62,728 bases of DNA from Actinomycetospora succinea (lineage in GTDB: Bacteria > Actinomycetota > Actinomycetes > Mycobacteriales > Pseudonocardiaceae). Positions 10,382 to 18,370 of the stretch are shown here, in pieces (the stretch's first letter is position 1; every line of letters starts with the position of its first letter). The stretch lies in the NCBI RefSeq assembly GCF_004363095.1, contig NZ_SNYO01000017.1, positions 1-62,728 of the forward strand, written 5' to 3'. The notes below the pieces were generated by a model that worked only from the letters and a program-made list of their open reading frames with translations, did no database searches and was not told the DNA's origin. A program made the position numbers and the translations under genes.

Positions 10382-10629
10382 TCGCTCTCCCAGGGGCGCA
10401 GGGTCCGCTCGAAGAGGTCCCAGCAGCGGCGGTGGGCGTCGAACCGGGCGAGCCAGGCGCGGACGATCCGGAGGTCCGAGGCGGGCGTGTGCTCGCGCGT
10501 CGGGGCGGACGGCCACATCGGGTCGCGGCCGGTCGGGTCGCCGGTGGCGCGGGAGTCGGCGCCGTAGCGCGCGACGAGCAGGAGCCCGGCGACGACGACG
10601 ACGCCGAGCACGGTGACGGTCAGGACCAT
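10303..10629 (-). CDS. Small single-pass membrane protein, paralogue A
   Basis: Unrecognised protein of about 108 aa: an N-terminal hydrophobic helix (VLTVTVLGVVVVAGLLLVA), then a soluble part with DSRATGDPTGRDPMWP and an LFERTLRPWE motif. The ATG at 10629 has GAGGAG 7 bases upstream. It is clearly paralogous to the protein at 12270-12542: both share ARYG-DSR, DPTGRDP-WP and ER-LRPWE. The two flank the mocR gene, both on the minus strand. The last 24 codons run into the opposing aldolase gene and are not conserved with the paralogue, so an ancestral stop was probably lost. Divergent from mocR by about 120 bases. Confidence 0.7.
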   Translation of the reverse strand: MVLTVTVLGVVVVAGLLLVARYGADSRATGDPTGRDPMWPSAPTREHTPASDLRIVRAWLARFDAHRRCWDLFERTLRPWESDQRTPSSTAAAPRWSSTQSKPSAITW

Positions 10630-10647
10630 CGGGAGCTCCTCGGGGAG

Positions 10648-10750
10648 AAGTGGCTGGACGTCATCCAGAGTGGCTGCCATTGGCAGGCGCCGCCACGGCC
10701 AATCAGGAGCAAGTGGCACCCACAGTGGCAGAAGTGGCAGACTGCGTGGC
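10648..10750. promoter_or_regulatory. Cluster of AGTGGC direct repeats upstream of mocR
   Basis: AGTGGC occurs at 10649, 10669, 10712, 10724 and 10733, and CGTGGC at 10745 directly before the mocR ATG. Most copies continue with A or T. The last four are spaced 12, 9 and 12 bases, close to one helical turn. MocR/PdxR regulators are known to bind direct repeats near their own promoters, so this is a likely autoregulatory operator serving both mocR and the divergent small membrane gene. That role is inferred. Confidence 0.6.
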
Positions 10751-12286
10751 ATGGACGACCACCTCGGTGCCGGGAGCCTCGCCCGCCTGCTCCGCGGCTG
10801 GCGCGAGGGCGCCGGTCCGGCGGTGAGCGCGCAGGCCGCCCTCGCCGGCCGGATCGCCACGCTGCTCTCCGACGGGCGCCTCGCGGTGGGGACGCGGGTG
10901 CCGAGCGAGCGCGAGCTCGCCGTCGCCCTCGGGGTCGGGCGCGGGACGGTCGCGGCGGCCTACCAGGAGCTGCGCGAGGACGGCTACCTCGTGCGGCGCC
11001 GCGGGTCGGGGACGTGGACGGCCTCGCCCGCGACGCCGCCGGCCGGGTCGGGCCCGCCGAACGGGGCCCCGCTCGACGGCACGCTGCACGTCGGCCCCAC
11101 CGGCTACAGCCCCTTCGCCCCGATGGGCGCGCCGCAGACCCAGGACGGCGGCCGCGCGGTCATCGACCTCGCCCACGCCGCCCCCTGGGCGCCCATGGAG
11201 GCCATGAGTGAGGCGGCGGCACGCGCCCTCGCCGAGCTGCCGACGCACCTCACCTCCACCGGCTACGACGTCCTCGGCCTGCCCGCGCTGCGCGAGGCCG
11301 TCGCCGCCCGCCTGACCGCGCAGGGCCTGCGGACCTCGGCGGACGAGGTGATGATCACCGCCGGCGCCCAGCACGCCCACTCCCTCGTCACCCGCACGCT
11401 GGTGCGCCCCGGCGACCGGGTGCTCATCGAGCAGCCCACCTATCCCGGCGCGATCGACCTGTGCCGGCACGCCTCGGCGCGGGCGGTGCCCGTGGCGATG
11501 GTCGAGGACCCGGCGAGCGGGCGTCCGGGCTGGGACCTCGACGCGCTGTCCGCCGCGATGCGGGCCGCGACGCCCACGCTCGGCTACCTCGTCGTCGACC
11601 ACCAGAACCCGACGGGCGCGGTGATGAGCCCGGAGACCCGCGCCGCGGTCGTCGCCGCCGCCGGCCGCCACGGCGTCGCGCTGGTCGTCGACGACTGCCT
11701 GCGCGAGATGTGGCTCGACACCCCCGTGCCCCCGCCGCTGGGTGCCTGGGCCGGGGCGGGCGGCACGCCCGTGATCACCACCGGCGGGCTCTCCAAGACG
11801 GTGTGGGGCGGGCTGCGCATCGGCTGGCTGCGCGCCCCGCGGACCCTGCTGCGCCGGATCGCCGCGGCCCGGGCCTCGGACGACATCTCGACGCCGGTCC
11901 TCGAGCAGCTGGTGGCGGTCGGTCTCGTGGAGCGCCTCGACGAGCTGGTGGAGGCCAGCCGGCAGACCCTCGCCCACCGCCGTGACCACCTGCGCGGGGC
12001 GCTCGCGCGGGCCCTGCCGGAGTGGCGGGTGCCGAACCCCTCGGGCGGCTTCAGCCTCTGGGTCGACCTCGGCGTCCCGCGCTCGAGCGCCCTGGTCGAA
12101 GCGGCGGCGCGCTTCGGTGTGCACCTCGCCGCCGGGCCCCGCTTCGCCACCGGCGGGGCGTTCGAGCAGTACCTGCGCCTGCCCTACACCCTCTCCCCCG
12201 ACGCACTGGACGACGCCGTCGCCCGGCTCGCCGAGGCGTGGGACTCCCTCGGCGTCGACACCCCCACGCTCACGACCGTCGTGTGA
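10751..12286 (+). CDS. MocR-type regulator: GntR winged helix fused to an aminotransferase-like domain
   Basis: About 511 aa. The N-terminal GntR winged helix is clear (VPSERELAVALGVGRGTVAAAYQELREDGYLVRRRGSG in parts, residues about 45-85), followed by a fold-type I PLP domain with QQPTYPGAID-like and DHQNPTGAVMS segments and the PLP lysine in GGLSKTVWGGLRIGW. This architecture (MocR/PdxR/GabR) senses an amine or amino acid through an external or internal aldimine. The ATG at 10751 abuts the last AGTGGC-like repeat. Its neighbours are two paralogous small membrane proteins, which may be its targets. The effector is unknown. Confidence 0.9.
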   Translation: MDDHLGAGSLARLLRGWREGAGPAVSAQAALAGRIATLLSDGRLAVGTRVPSERELAVALGVGRGTVAAAYQELREDGYLVRRRGSGTWTASPATPPAGSGPPNGAPLDGTLHVGPTGYSPFAPMGAPQTQDGGRAVIDLAHAAPWAPMEAMSEAAARALAELPTHLTSTGYDVLGLPALREAVAARLTAQGLRTSADEVMITAGAQHAHSLVTRTLVRPGDRVLIEQPTYPGAIDLCRHASARAVPVAMVEDPASGRPGWDLDALSAAMRAATPTLGYLVVDHQNPTGAVMSPETRAAVVAAAGRHGVALVVDDCLREMWLDTPVPPPLGAWAGAGGTPVITTGGLSKTVWGGLRIGWLRAPRTLLRRIAAARASDDISTPVLEQLVAVGLVERLDELVEASRQTLAHRRDHLRGALARALPEWRVPNPSGGFSLWVDLGVPRSSALVEAAARFGVHLAAGPRFATGGAFEQYLRLPYTLSPDALDDAVARLAEAWDSLGVDTPTLTTVV

Positions 12287-12542
12287 GCTCGTTCCGCTCG
12301 CTCTGCTCGTTCTCCCAGGGCCGCAGGCTGCGCTCGTAGGCCGACCAGAGCTGCTGGTGGGCGGAGACCCGGCGGGCCAGCTCGCCGAGCAGGACCGCGT
12401 CCCCGCGCAGCGTGTGCGGGCGGCGCGTGATCGGCCAGGCCGGGTCGCGACCCGTGGGGTCCTCTCCGGTGCGACTGTCGACGCCGTAGCGCGCCACCGC
12501 GAGGAAGCCCACGACCAGGAGCACCCCGAAGAACGTGACCAT
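12270..12542 (-). CDS. Small single-pass membrane protein, paralogue B
   Basis: 90-aa protein of unknown function. It has an N-terminal helix (MVTFFGVLLVVGFLAVARYG) and then DSRTGEDPTGRDPAWP and YERSLRPWENEQ, matching paralogue A at 10303-10629. The ATG at 12542 is preferred over 12551 because GAGGGG then lies 9 bases upstream and the start aligns with the paralogue. It is convergent with mocR, overlapping its end by 17 bases. The conserved DPTGRDP-WP motif after the membrane helix suggests a family with a defined cytoplasmic role, but I recognise none. Confidence 0.7.
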   Translation of the reverse strand: MVTFFGVLLVVGFLAVARYGVDSRTGEDPTGRDPAWPITRRPHTLRGDAVLLGELARRVSAHQQLWSAYERSLRPWENEQSERNELTRRS

Positions 12543-12636
12543 CTCGATCATCCCCTCGACCCTCGTTGCTGATGGGGACAAGTATCGAAGGCTCCGGCTC
12601 TGGACTCCATGGCGTTCTCACGGGGATAGTGGCCAG

Positions 12637-13128
12637 ATGACTGCAGTTTCCGAAGTGCGGGGCGCACCGCGCCTGGAGAACGACAAGCTGCTCGACGAGA
12701 CCAACCGGCGCATCCTCGCGGAGCTCGAGGAGGACCCCCGCCAGAGCATGTCGGCGCTGGGCCGGCGGGTCGGGATGTCGGCCCCGGCGGTCACCGAGCG
12801 GGTCCAGCGCCTCGAGCGCACGGGCGTGATCCGCGGCTACCGCCTGGACATCGACCCGGCGGCGCTCGGCTACCCCATCGCCGCGTGGGTGCGCGTGCGC
12901 CCCGCACTGGGCCAGGGGAAGATCTCCGAGCAGCTCGCGGCCCGGCAGCCCGAGGTCGTCGAGTGCCACAAGATCACCGGCGAGGACTGCCTGCTCATGC
13001 GCGTCCAGGTCCGCGACGTCGCCGACCTCGACCGCGTCCTCGAGATCTGGCAGGACCACGCGGCCACGGTGACGGCGGTCGTGAAGTCCAGCCCGGTCGA
13101 GCTGCGGAACATGCCGACCGACGTCTGA
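12637..13128 (+). CDS. Lrp/AsnC-family transcriptional regulator
   Basis: 163 aa. The N-terminal helix-turn-helix (LDETNRRILAELEEDPRQS, then MSAPAVTERVQRLERTGVI) is followed by an RAM/ActR-type C-terminal effector domain with the GEDCLLMRVQV segment. Such proteins form dimers or octamers and respond to amino acids or related acids. The ribosome-binding site is weak. It is convergent with the ThDP decarboxylase gene only 6 bases away, so control of that gene is possible but not shown. Confidence 0.9.
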   Translation: MTAVSEVRGAPRLENDKLLDETNRRILAELEEDPRQSMSALGRRVGMSAPAVTERVQRLERTGVIRGYRLDIDPAALGYPIAAWVRVRPALGQGKISEQLAARQPEVVECHKITGEDCLLMRVQVRDVADLDRVLEIWQDHAATVTAVVKSSPVELRNMPTDV

Positions 13129-13134
13129 GCGGCC

Positions 13135-14703
13135 TCAGGCCACGATCACGTCGAGCACCACCGGCGCGGGCGAGGCCAGGGCGTCGGCGAGGGCGGGCTC
13201 GAGCTCGTCGGGGTGCTCGACGCGCACGCCCGCGACGCCCTGACCGGCGGCGAGGGCGACGAAGTCCAGCCCCGGCAGCGCGGTGCCGACGGGCTTGGTG
13301 ATGCCGAAGTGCTCGGCGAACTGGTCGAGGGCGCGGTAGCGGGCGTTGTGCACCACGACGATCGTCAGCGGGACGCCCAGCTGCGCGGCCGACCACAGCG
13401 CCTGGATCCCGTACATCGCCGACCCGTCACCGATGAGGGCCACGACCCGCTCGGCACGGGCCAGCGCCATCCCCACCGCCGCCGGCAGCCCGTGGCCCAG
13501 GCCCCCGCTCGCGCACGTGTAGAAGCTCCCCGCCCGGTCGAACGGCAGGTGCGCGTGCATCGGCCCGCGCGTGGCCGGCGCCTCCTCGACGACGACGGAG
13601 TCCGCGGGCCGGAGGTCGGCGAGGGTCTGCAGCAGCAGCTCCTCGGTGATGACGCCGCCGCCGGCGGCGACGCGTTCGGCCCGTGGTCCGGGCGCCGGCA
13701 GCGGGCGCTCCGGTGGCGGCGGCCCGGCGAGCAGGGCCCGCACGCCGTGGCGCACGCCGGTGACGACGGACGTACCGACGGGCGTCCAGGCGGCGTGGGC
13801 CGGGTCTTCGGTGAGCTGCACGAGCTCGGTGGCCTCGGGCACGGCCGTGTCGCCGGGGACGGCGCCCTCGGTGTGGAACGGGAAGACCGGCGAGCCGAGC
13901 ACCAGGACCAGGTCGTGGGCGTCGAGCGCGGCGCGGATGCCGTCGTGCGCGGCGGGCAGGAAGCCGCCGAAGAGCCGGTGGCGCTCGGGGAAGCCGCAGC
14001 GCGGGGACATCGGCGCGACGTAAACGCGGGCGGCGTGGCGCTCGGCGAGCGCGACGACGTCGTCGAACGCCCCGTCGCGGTCCACCTCGCCGCCGACGAC
14101 GAGCGCCGGTGCGCGGGCGGCCGCGAGGCGGGCGGCGAGGTCGCCGAGCACGTCGGGGTCGCCGGCGACCGTCCCCGCCACGGTGTGGGCGGGCACCGGG
14201 GTCGCCTCCTGGTCCCAGTCGTCGACGGGCACCGAGATCAGCACCGGGCCGCACGGCGGGGTCGTGGCCACGTGGATCGCCCGCGCCAGTGTCGCGGGCA
14301 CGTCGAGCGCGCGGGCGGGCTCGCGGCTGTACTTCACGTACGGCTCGGGGAACTCCGCCGGGCGCTCGGCGAACAGGAACGGCTCGCCGACGAGCAGCGA
14401 GCGGGCCTGCTGCCCGGCGACGAGCACCAGCGGCGTGCGGTTGCGGAACGCGGTGAACACGTTGCCCAGGCCGTGCCCGACGCCGGCGGCGGAGTGCAGG
14501 TTCACCAGCGCCGCCCGCCCGGTCCCCTGCGCGTACCCGTCGGCCGCGCCGACCGCCACCGACTCCTGCAGCCCGAGGACGTAGCGGAAGTCGTCGGGGA
14601 AGTCGCGGAACATCGGCAGCTCGGTCGAGCCCGGGTTGCCGAAGATCGTCGTGATGCCGTGGCTGCGCAGCACGGCCAGGGACGCCTCGCGCACGGTCGT
14701 CAT
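13135..14703 (-). CDS. mdlC: Thiamine diphosphate-dependent decarboxylase, benzoylformate decarboxylase-like
   Basis: 522 aa, close in length and motifs to Pseudomonas MdlC. Residues corresponding to its catalytic set are visible: Ser in FGNPGSTELP, Glu in LGLQESVAVG, His in NLHSAAGVGHG and His in SPVFPFHTEG. The ThDP/Mg motif is IGDGSAMYGIQALWSAAQ. The product would decarboxylate a 2-oxo acid such as benzoylformate to an aldehyde. No mandelate dehydrogenase or racemase is nearby, so the physiological substrate is open. It is divergent from the DUF488 gene with 73 bases between starts. Confidence 0.8.
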   Translation of the reverse strand: MTTVREASLAVLRSHGITTIFGNPGSTELPMFRDFPDDFRYVLGLQESVAVGAADGYAQGTGRAALVNLHSAAGVGHGLGNVFTAFRNRTPLVLVAGQQARSLLVGEPFLFAERPAEFPEPYVKYSREPARALDVPATLARAIHVATTPPCGPVLISVPVDDWDQEATPVPAHTVAGTVAGDPDVLGDLAARLAAARAPALVVGGEVDRDGAFDDVVALAERHAARVYVAPMSPRCGFPERHRLFGGFLPAAHDGIRAALDAHDLVLVLGSPVFPFHTEGAVPGDTAVPEATELVQLTEDPAHAAWTPVGTSVVTGVRHGVRALLAGPPPPERPLPAPGPRAERVAAGGGVITEELLLQTLADLRPADSVVVEEAPATRGPMHAHLPFDRAGSFYTCASGGLGHGLPAAVGMALARAERVVALIGDGSAMYGIQALWSAAQLGVPLTIVVVHNARYRALDQFAEHFGITKPVGTALPGLDFVALAAGQGVAGVRVEHPDELEPALADALASPAPVVLDVIVA

Positions 14704-14776
14704 GGGCGCCACCCCACCACGGCACCCGTCCCGTCGCGAGGGAGCTCCCGCTGCCCGGAAGCGCGAGGATGGCGGC

Positions 14777-15316
14777 ATGGACACGCTGTGGACGGTCGGC
14801 CACGGCACGCTCGACGGCCCCGCGGTCGCCCGCCTGGTCGCCGACGCCGGCATCGCGGCCGTCGTCGACGTCCGCCGGTACCCGGGGAGCCGGCGCGACC
14901 CGTCGGTGGCGCGCGAGGCCCTGGGACCGGCGCTGACCCGGGTGGGCGTCGCCTACCGCTGGGACGAGCGCCTCGGCGGGCGTCGCAGCCGGCCGAACGA
15001 CTCCCCCGACACCGCGCTGCGCGACCGCGCCTTCGCGGGCTACGCCGCCCACATGCGCACGCCGGTGTTCACCGACGCCGTCGACGAGCTGCTCGGCGCC
15101 CCGGAGCCGACGGCGATCCTGTGCTCGGAGTCGGTGTGGTGGCGCTGCCATCGCCGTCTCGTCGCCGACCACGTCGTGCTCGTCCGCGACACGGCCGTCC
15201 GCCACCTCATGCACGACGGCCGGACCCCGGAGCACCACCCCACCGACGGCGTGCGGCACTCCGGGGACCAGCTCGTCTACGACGCCGGACAGGAGCCGCT
15301 GCCCGGCACCGGCTGA
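14777..15316 (+). CDS. DUF488-family protein
   Basis: 179-aa protein of the DUF488 family. It starts with WTVGHGTLDG, has VVDVRRYPGSRRDPSV, and carries the family motif CSESVWWRCHRRLVADHV (the CAE--P--CHR signature, here with SV-W). Family function is not established. The ATG at 14777 was chosen because homologues begin with this TxGHGT strand; the frame is open further upstream into the divergent gene. It faces the trpB2 gene across a repeat-bearing intergenic region. Confidence 0.82.
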   Translation: MDTLWTVGHGTLDGPAVARLVADAGIAAVVDVRRYPGSRRDPSVAREALGPALTRVGVAYRWDERLGGRRSRPNDSPDTALRDRAFAGYAAHMRTPVFTDAVDELLGAPEPTAILCSESVWWRCHRRLVADHVVLVRDTAVRHLMHDGRTPEHHPTDGVRHSGDQLVYDAGQEPLPGTG

Positions 15317-15330
15317 CGATCGCGGCCGAG

Positions 15331-15457
15331 CCGGCGAAGAGCGCCCCTCGCCGATCTATCCGACCGAAGGTGCCCCTCGCTCGGAACCACGGGCTCGCGC
15401 GCGTTCCGGCGAAGGGCGCCCCTCGCCGGTCTATCCGACCGAAGGTGCCCTTCGCTC
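15331..15457. repeat. Two direct copies of a 52-bp repeat with internal hairpins
   Basis: Copies at 15331-15382 and 15406-15457 agree at 49 of 52 positions and have a 75-base period. Each contains GCGAAG-GCGCCCCTCGC and CGAAGGTGCCC-TCG, both self-complementary, joined by TCTATCCGACC. Weaker similarity (GG-C-C-GGGCTC) follows each copy, reaching the trpB2 stop. The pair sits between convergent genes (DUF488 and trpB2), so it may act as a bidirectional terminator, but two near-identical copies suggest a mobile or dispersed repeat. Confidence 0.75.
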
Positions 15458-15469
15458 AGGACGCCGGGC

Positions 15470-16750
15470 TCAGGGCTCGTCGACGAGGTCGCCGGCCAGG
15501 TACTCCTGGTAGGCGGCGAGGTCGAGCAGGCCGTGGCCGCAGTAGTTGAAGAGGATCACGCGGTCCTCGCCCTTGGCCGTCGCGTCGTTGGCCTCCTGGA
15601 TCACCGACGCGATCGCGTGCCCGGCCTCCGGCGCCGGGACCTTGCCCTCGACGCGCGCGAACAGCACGTTCGCCTCGAACACGGCGCGCTGGCGATGGGC
15701 CACCGCCTCCATGCGGCCCTCGTGGACCAGCTTGGAGATGATCGGCGAGTCACCGTGGTAGCGCAGCCCGCCGGCGTGGATGCCCGGCGGCACGAAGTCG
15801 TGGCCCAGCGTGTACATGTTCATCAGGGGCGTGAAGCCCGCGGTGTCGCCGAAGTCGTACTCGTAGCGGCCCTGGGTCAGGGTCGGGCACGAGGCCGGCT
15901 CGGCGGCGAGCAGGCGCACCGAGGGGTCGGGCAGGAACGGCAGTGCGACGCCGCCGAGGTTCGACCCGCCGCCGCACGGGGCGATGACGACGTCCGGGCG
16001 GGTCTCCCCCGCGGTCGCCAGCTGCTGCTGCGCCTCGAGCCCGATGACGGTCTGGTGCAGCAGCACGTGGTTGAGCACCGAGCCCAGCGCGTAGTGCGTG
16101 TCGTCGCGGCCGACGGCGTCACGGACGGCGTCGGAGATCGCTGCACCGAGGGAACCGGGGTGACCCGGGTCGTCGATCGGCGAGGGGACGACGGTGCCGC
16201 CCCACGTCTCCATGATCACCTTGCGGTACGGCTTCTGCTCGAAGCTCTTGCGCACCATGTAGACCGCGCACTCGAGGTCGTACTGCGCGCAGGCGAACGC
16301 CAGCGCCGTGCCCCACTGGCCCGCGCCGGTCTCGGTGGACAGGCGCGTCATGCCCTCCTTGGCGTTGTAGAACGCTTGGGGCACCGCGGAGTTCGGCTTG
16401 TGCGAGCCGGCGGGCGACACCGACTCGTCCTTGAAGTAGATCCGCGCGGTGGTGCCCAGCGCCGCCTCGAGACGGCGGGCGCGCACGAGCGGCGTCGGCC
16501 TCCAGAGGCGCAGGACGTCGAGGACCTCGCCCGGGATGTCGATCCACGGGTCGGCCGACATCTCCTGGCCGATCAGCTCCTGCGCGAACAGCGGAGCCAG
16601 GTCGTCGGGACCGACGGGCTCGCGCGTCCCCGGGTGCAGCGGCGGGTCCAGCGGCGAGGCGAGGTGCGGCGCGACGTTGAACCACGCCGTCGGCAGGGCC
16701 GACTGCGGGAGGGAGAAGCGGGTGTCGGTGATTTCGGTGGGGGCCGCCAT
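15470..16750 (-). CDS. trpB2: TrpB2-type tryptophan synthase beta-like protein
   Basis: 426-aa PLP enzyme of the TrpB2 subgroup. It has the long N-terminal region with [16 protein letters not shown], the PLP lysine in [16 protein letters not shown], the acid [14 protein letters not shown] and the phosphate loop [11 protein letters not shown]. TrpB2 proteins are known to occur without a linked trpA and to use serine or phosphoserine with indole. No other trp gene is present here. The ATG at 16750 lies 37 bases below the rbpA stop. It could act in indole salvage or as a tryptophan synthase. Confidence 0.88.
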   Translation of the reverse strand: MAAPTEITDTRFSLPQSALPTAWFNVAPHLASPLDPPLHPGTREPVGPDDLAPLFAQELIGQEMSADPWIDIPGEVLDVLRLWRPTPLVRARRLEAALGTTARIYFKDESVSPAGSHKPNSAVPQAFYNAKEGMTRLSTETGAGQWGTALAFACAQYDLECAVYMVRKSFEQKPYRKVIMETWGGTVVPSPIDDPGHPGSLGAAISDAVRDAVGRDDTHYALGSVLNHVLLHQTVIGLEAQQQLATAGETRPDVVIAPCGGGSNLGGVALPFLPDPSVRLLAAEPASCPTLTQGRYEYDFGDTAGFTPLMNMYTLGHDFVPPGIHAGGLRYHGDSPIISKLVHEGRMEAVAHRQRAVFEANVLFARVEGKVPAPEAGHAIASVIQEANDATAKGEDRVILFNYCGHGLLDLAAYQEYLAGDLVDEP

Positions 16751-16787
16751 GCCCGGATGATGGCAGCGCAGGCGACCCGGGGAAAGG

Positions 16788-17132
16788 TCAGCTCTCGCCG
16801 CGCCGGGCGCGCAGCTTCGCCAGCGCCTCGTCGAGCAGCGCCTCGCCGTCGGCGTCGGAGCGGCGCTCCTTCACGTAGGCCAGGTGGGTCTTGTACGGCT
16901 CGGTGCGCTTGGCCGGCGGCGGGTTCTTCTCGTCGGTGTTGGCCGGCAGGCCGCAGCGCGGGCAGTCCCACGACGTGGGGATCTCCGCGTCCACCGCGAA
17001 GGAGGGGTGGGTCTCGTGCCCGTTGGAGCACCAGAAGGAGACCACGGTGCGGGCCGCGCTCTCCCCGCGCTCGGACTCACCCATGGGGCCCGAACCCACC
17101 CGGGTGCCTCGGATCGCGTTGCCAGTCGCCAT
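16788..17132 (-). CDS. rbpA: RNA polymerase-binding protein RbpA
   Basis: Actinobacterial general transcription factor that binds the primary sigma factor and stabilises the open complex. 114 aa with the central zinc-binding-like core [13 protein letters not shown] and [10 protein letters not shown], and the C-terminal sigma-interacting helix [25 protein letters not shown] lies upstream of the ATG. It follows secG on the same strand after 57 bases. Confidence 0.96.
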   Translation of the reverse strand: MATGNAIRGTRVGSGPMGESERGESAARTVVSFWCSNGHETHPSFAVDAEIPTSWDCPRCGLPANTDEKNPPPAKRTEPYKTHLAYVKERRSDADGEALLDEALAKLRARRGES

Positions 17133-17189
17133 CGCCGGAGTACCTCCGCGTCCAGGGGCGGCCCGCGCGCTCCAGGCCCGGGCCGCCCG

Positions 17190-17426
17190 TCAGCCTTCGA
17201 TCTTGACGAGCAGCCCGGTGCCGACGATGGAGATCAGCCAGATGGCACCCACGAACAGGGTCAGACGGTCGAGGTTCTTCTCGACGACGCTCGACCCGGC
17301 GAGGCTCGACTGGACCCCGCCGCCGAACAGCGACGACAGCCCGCCGCCCCGCCCGCGGTGCAGCAGCACCAGCAGCACCAGCAGCACGCTGGACGCGATG
17401 AGCAGGATGTCGAGGAACAGTCGCAT
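17190..17426 (-). CDS. secG: Preprotein translocase subunit SecG
   Basis: 78-aa inner-membrane subunit of SecYEG. Two hydrophobic helices (LFLDILLIASSVLLVLLVLL and LTLFVGAIWLISIVGTGLLV) flank the conserved GRGGGLSSLFGGG loop. It sits downstream of tpiA, as in mycobacteria (gap-pgk-tpi-secG). A TATCGT -10-like box (minus strand, 17516-17521) suggests its own promoter. Confidence 0.95.
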   Translation of the reverse strand: MRLFLDILLIASSVLLVLLVLLHRGRGGGLSSLFGGGVQSSLAGSSVVEKNLDRLTLFVGAIWLISIVGTGLLVKIEG

Positions 17427-17513
17427 GTCGGTGTCCGTGACCTCCGGGTGCCGACCCCGCCCGGTGTGAGCGGGGTTCTGGCCGTCCCGACGTGCGGGCT
17501 CGGCGCTTGTGGT

Positions 17514-17575
17514 GCACGATACCCCGCCCCGGTGACGGTCCCGCGACGACCCGGCGGCCGAACGGGGCATCGTGC
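17514..17575. promoter_or_regulatory. Long-armed inverted repeat in the tpiA-secG gap
   Basis: GCACGATACCCCG (17514-17526) and CGGGGCATCGTGC (17563-17575) are complementary at 12 of 13 positions across a 36-base spacer. The first arm contains the TATCGT hexamer on the minus strand that could be the secG -10 element. A short hairpin, GGGCA-TCG-TGCCC, lies in the second arm just below the tpiA stop. It may be a tpiA terminator combined with a secG promoter. Confidence 0.4.
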
Positions 17576-17584
17576 CCGGTCCGC

Positions 17585-18370
17585 CTACGGCAGGGGTCCA
17601 CCCGCCGCGAGCGCGCAGAGCTCCGCGAAGCCCTCGGGGTCGAGGCTGGCCCCGCCGACCAGCGCGCCGTCGACGTCGTCGGAGCGCACGAGGTCCGCGA
17701 CGTTGTTCGACTTCACCGAGCCGCCGTAGAGGATCCGCATCCCGTCGGCCACCGGCCCGCCGTGCACCTCGCGGACACGCTCGCGCAGGGCGTGGCACAC
17801 CTCCTGGGCGTCGGACACCCCGGCGGACTTGCCGGTGCCGATCGCCCAGACCGGCTCGTAGGCCACGACGACCTTGGCGACCTCGTCGGCCGACAGGCCC
17901 TTGAGCGCGGCGTCGAGCTGGCCGGTGCAGTGCCCGACGTGCTCGCCGGCGTCCCGGACCTCCTCGCCCTCCCCCAGGCACAGGATCGGGGTGAGGCCGT
18001 GGCGCAGGGCCGCGCGGACCTTGCGGTTGACCAGCTCGTCGTCCTCGCCGTGGATCGTGCGGCGCTCCGAGTGCCCGACGACCACCCAGGTGCAGCCGAG
18101 CTTCGCGAGCATCGCCCCCGACACGTCACCGGTGAACGCCCCGGAGTCCTCCGGCGAGAGGTCCTGGCCGCCGTAGGTGATCGGCATCGAGTCCGCGTCC
18201 ACGAGCGTCTGCACGCTGCGCAGGTCGGTGAAGGGCGGGAGCACCGCGACGTCGACGACGTCGAAGTACTTGCCGGGCAGCGCGAACGCGAGCTTCTGGG
18301 TCACCCCGATGGCCTCGAGGTGGTTGAGGTTCATCTTCCAGTTGCCCGCGATGAGCGGCTTGCGCGCCAT
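17585..18370 (-). CDS. tpiA: Triosephosphate isomerase
   Basis: Interconverts dihydroxyacetone phosphate and glyceraldehyde 3-phosphate. The 261-aa TIM barrel has [10 protein letters not shown] (Lys near 12), VVVGHSERR (catalytic His) and [16 protein letters not shown] (catalytic Glu), plus the phosphate loop [11 protein letters not shown]. Its ATG overlaps the pgk stop by one base, so gap, pgk and tpiA form one tightly packed operon. Confidence 0.97.
   Translation of the reverse strand: MARKPLIAGNWKMNLNHLEAIGVTQKLAFALPGKYFDVVDVAVLPPFTDLRSVQTLVDADSMPITYGGQDLSPEDSGAFTGDVSGAMLAKLGCTWVVVGHSERRTIHGEDDELVNRKVRAALRHGLTPILCLGEGEEVRDAGEHVGHCTGQLDAALKGLSADEVAKVVVAYEPVWAIGTGKSAGVSDAQEVCHALRERVREVHGGPVADGMRILYGGSVKSNNVADLVRSDDVDGALVGGASLDPEGFAELCALAAGGPLP

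Noticed and set aside
13213..15549. A 778-codon plus-strand frame opposite the ThDP enzyme
   Set aside because: Antisense shadow that also runs through the DUF488 gene in another frame; no family features.
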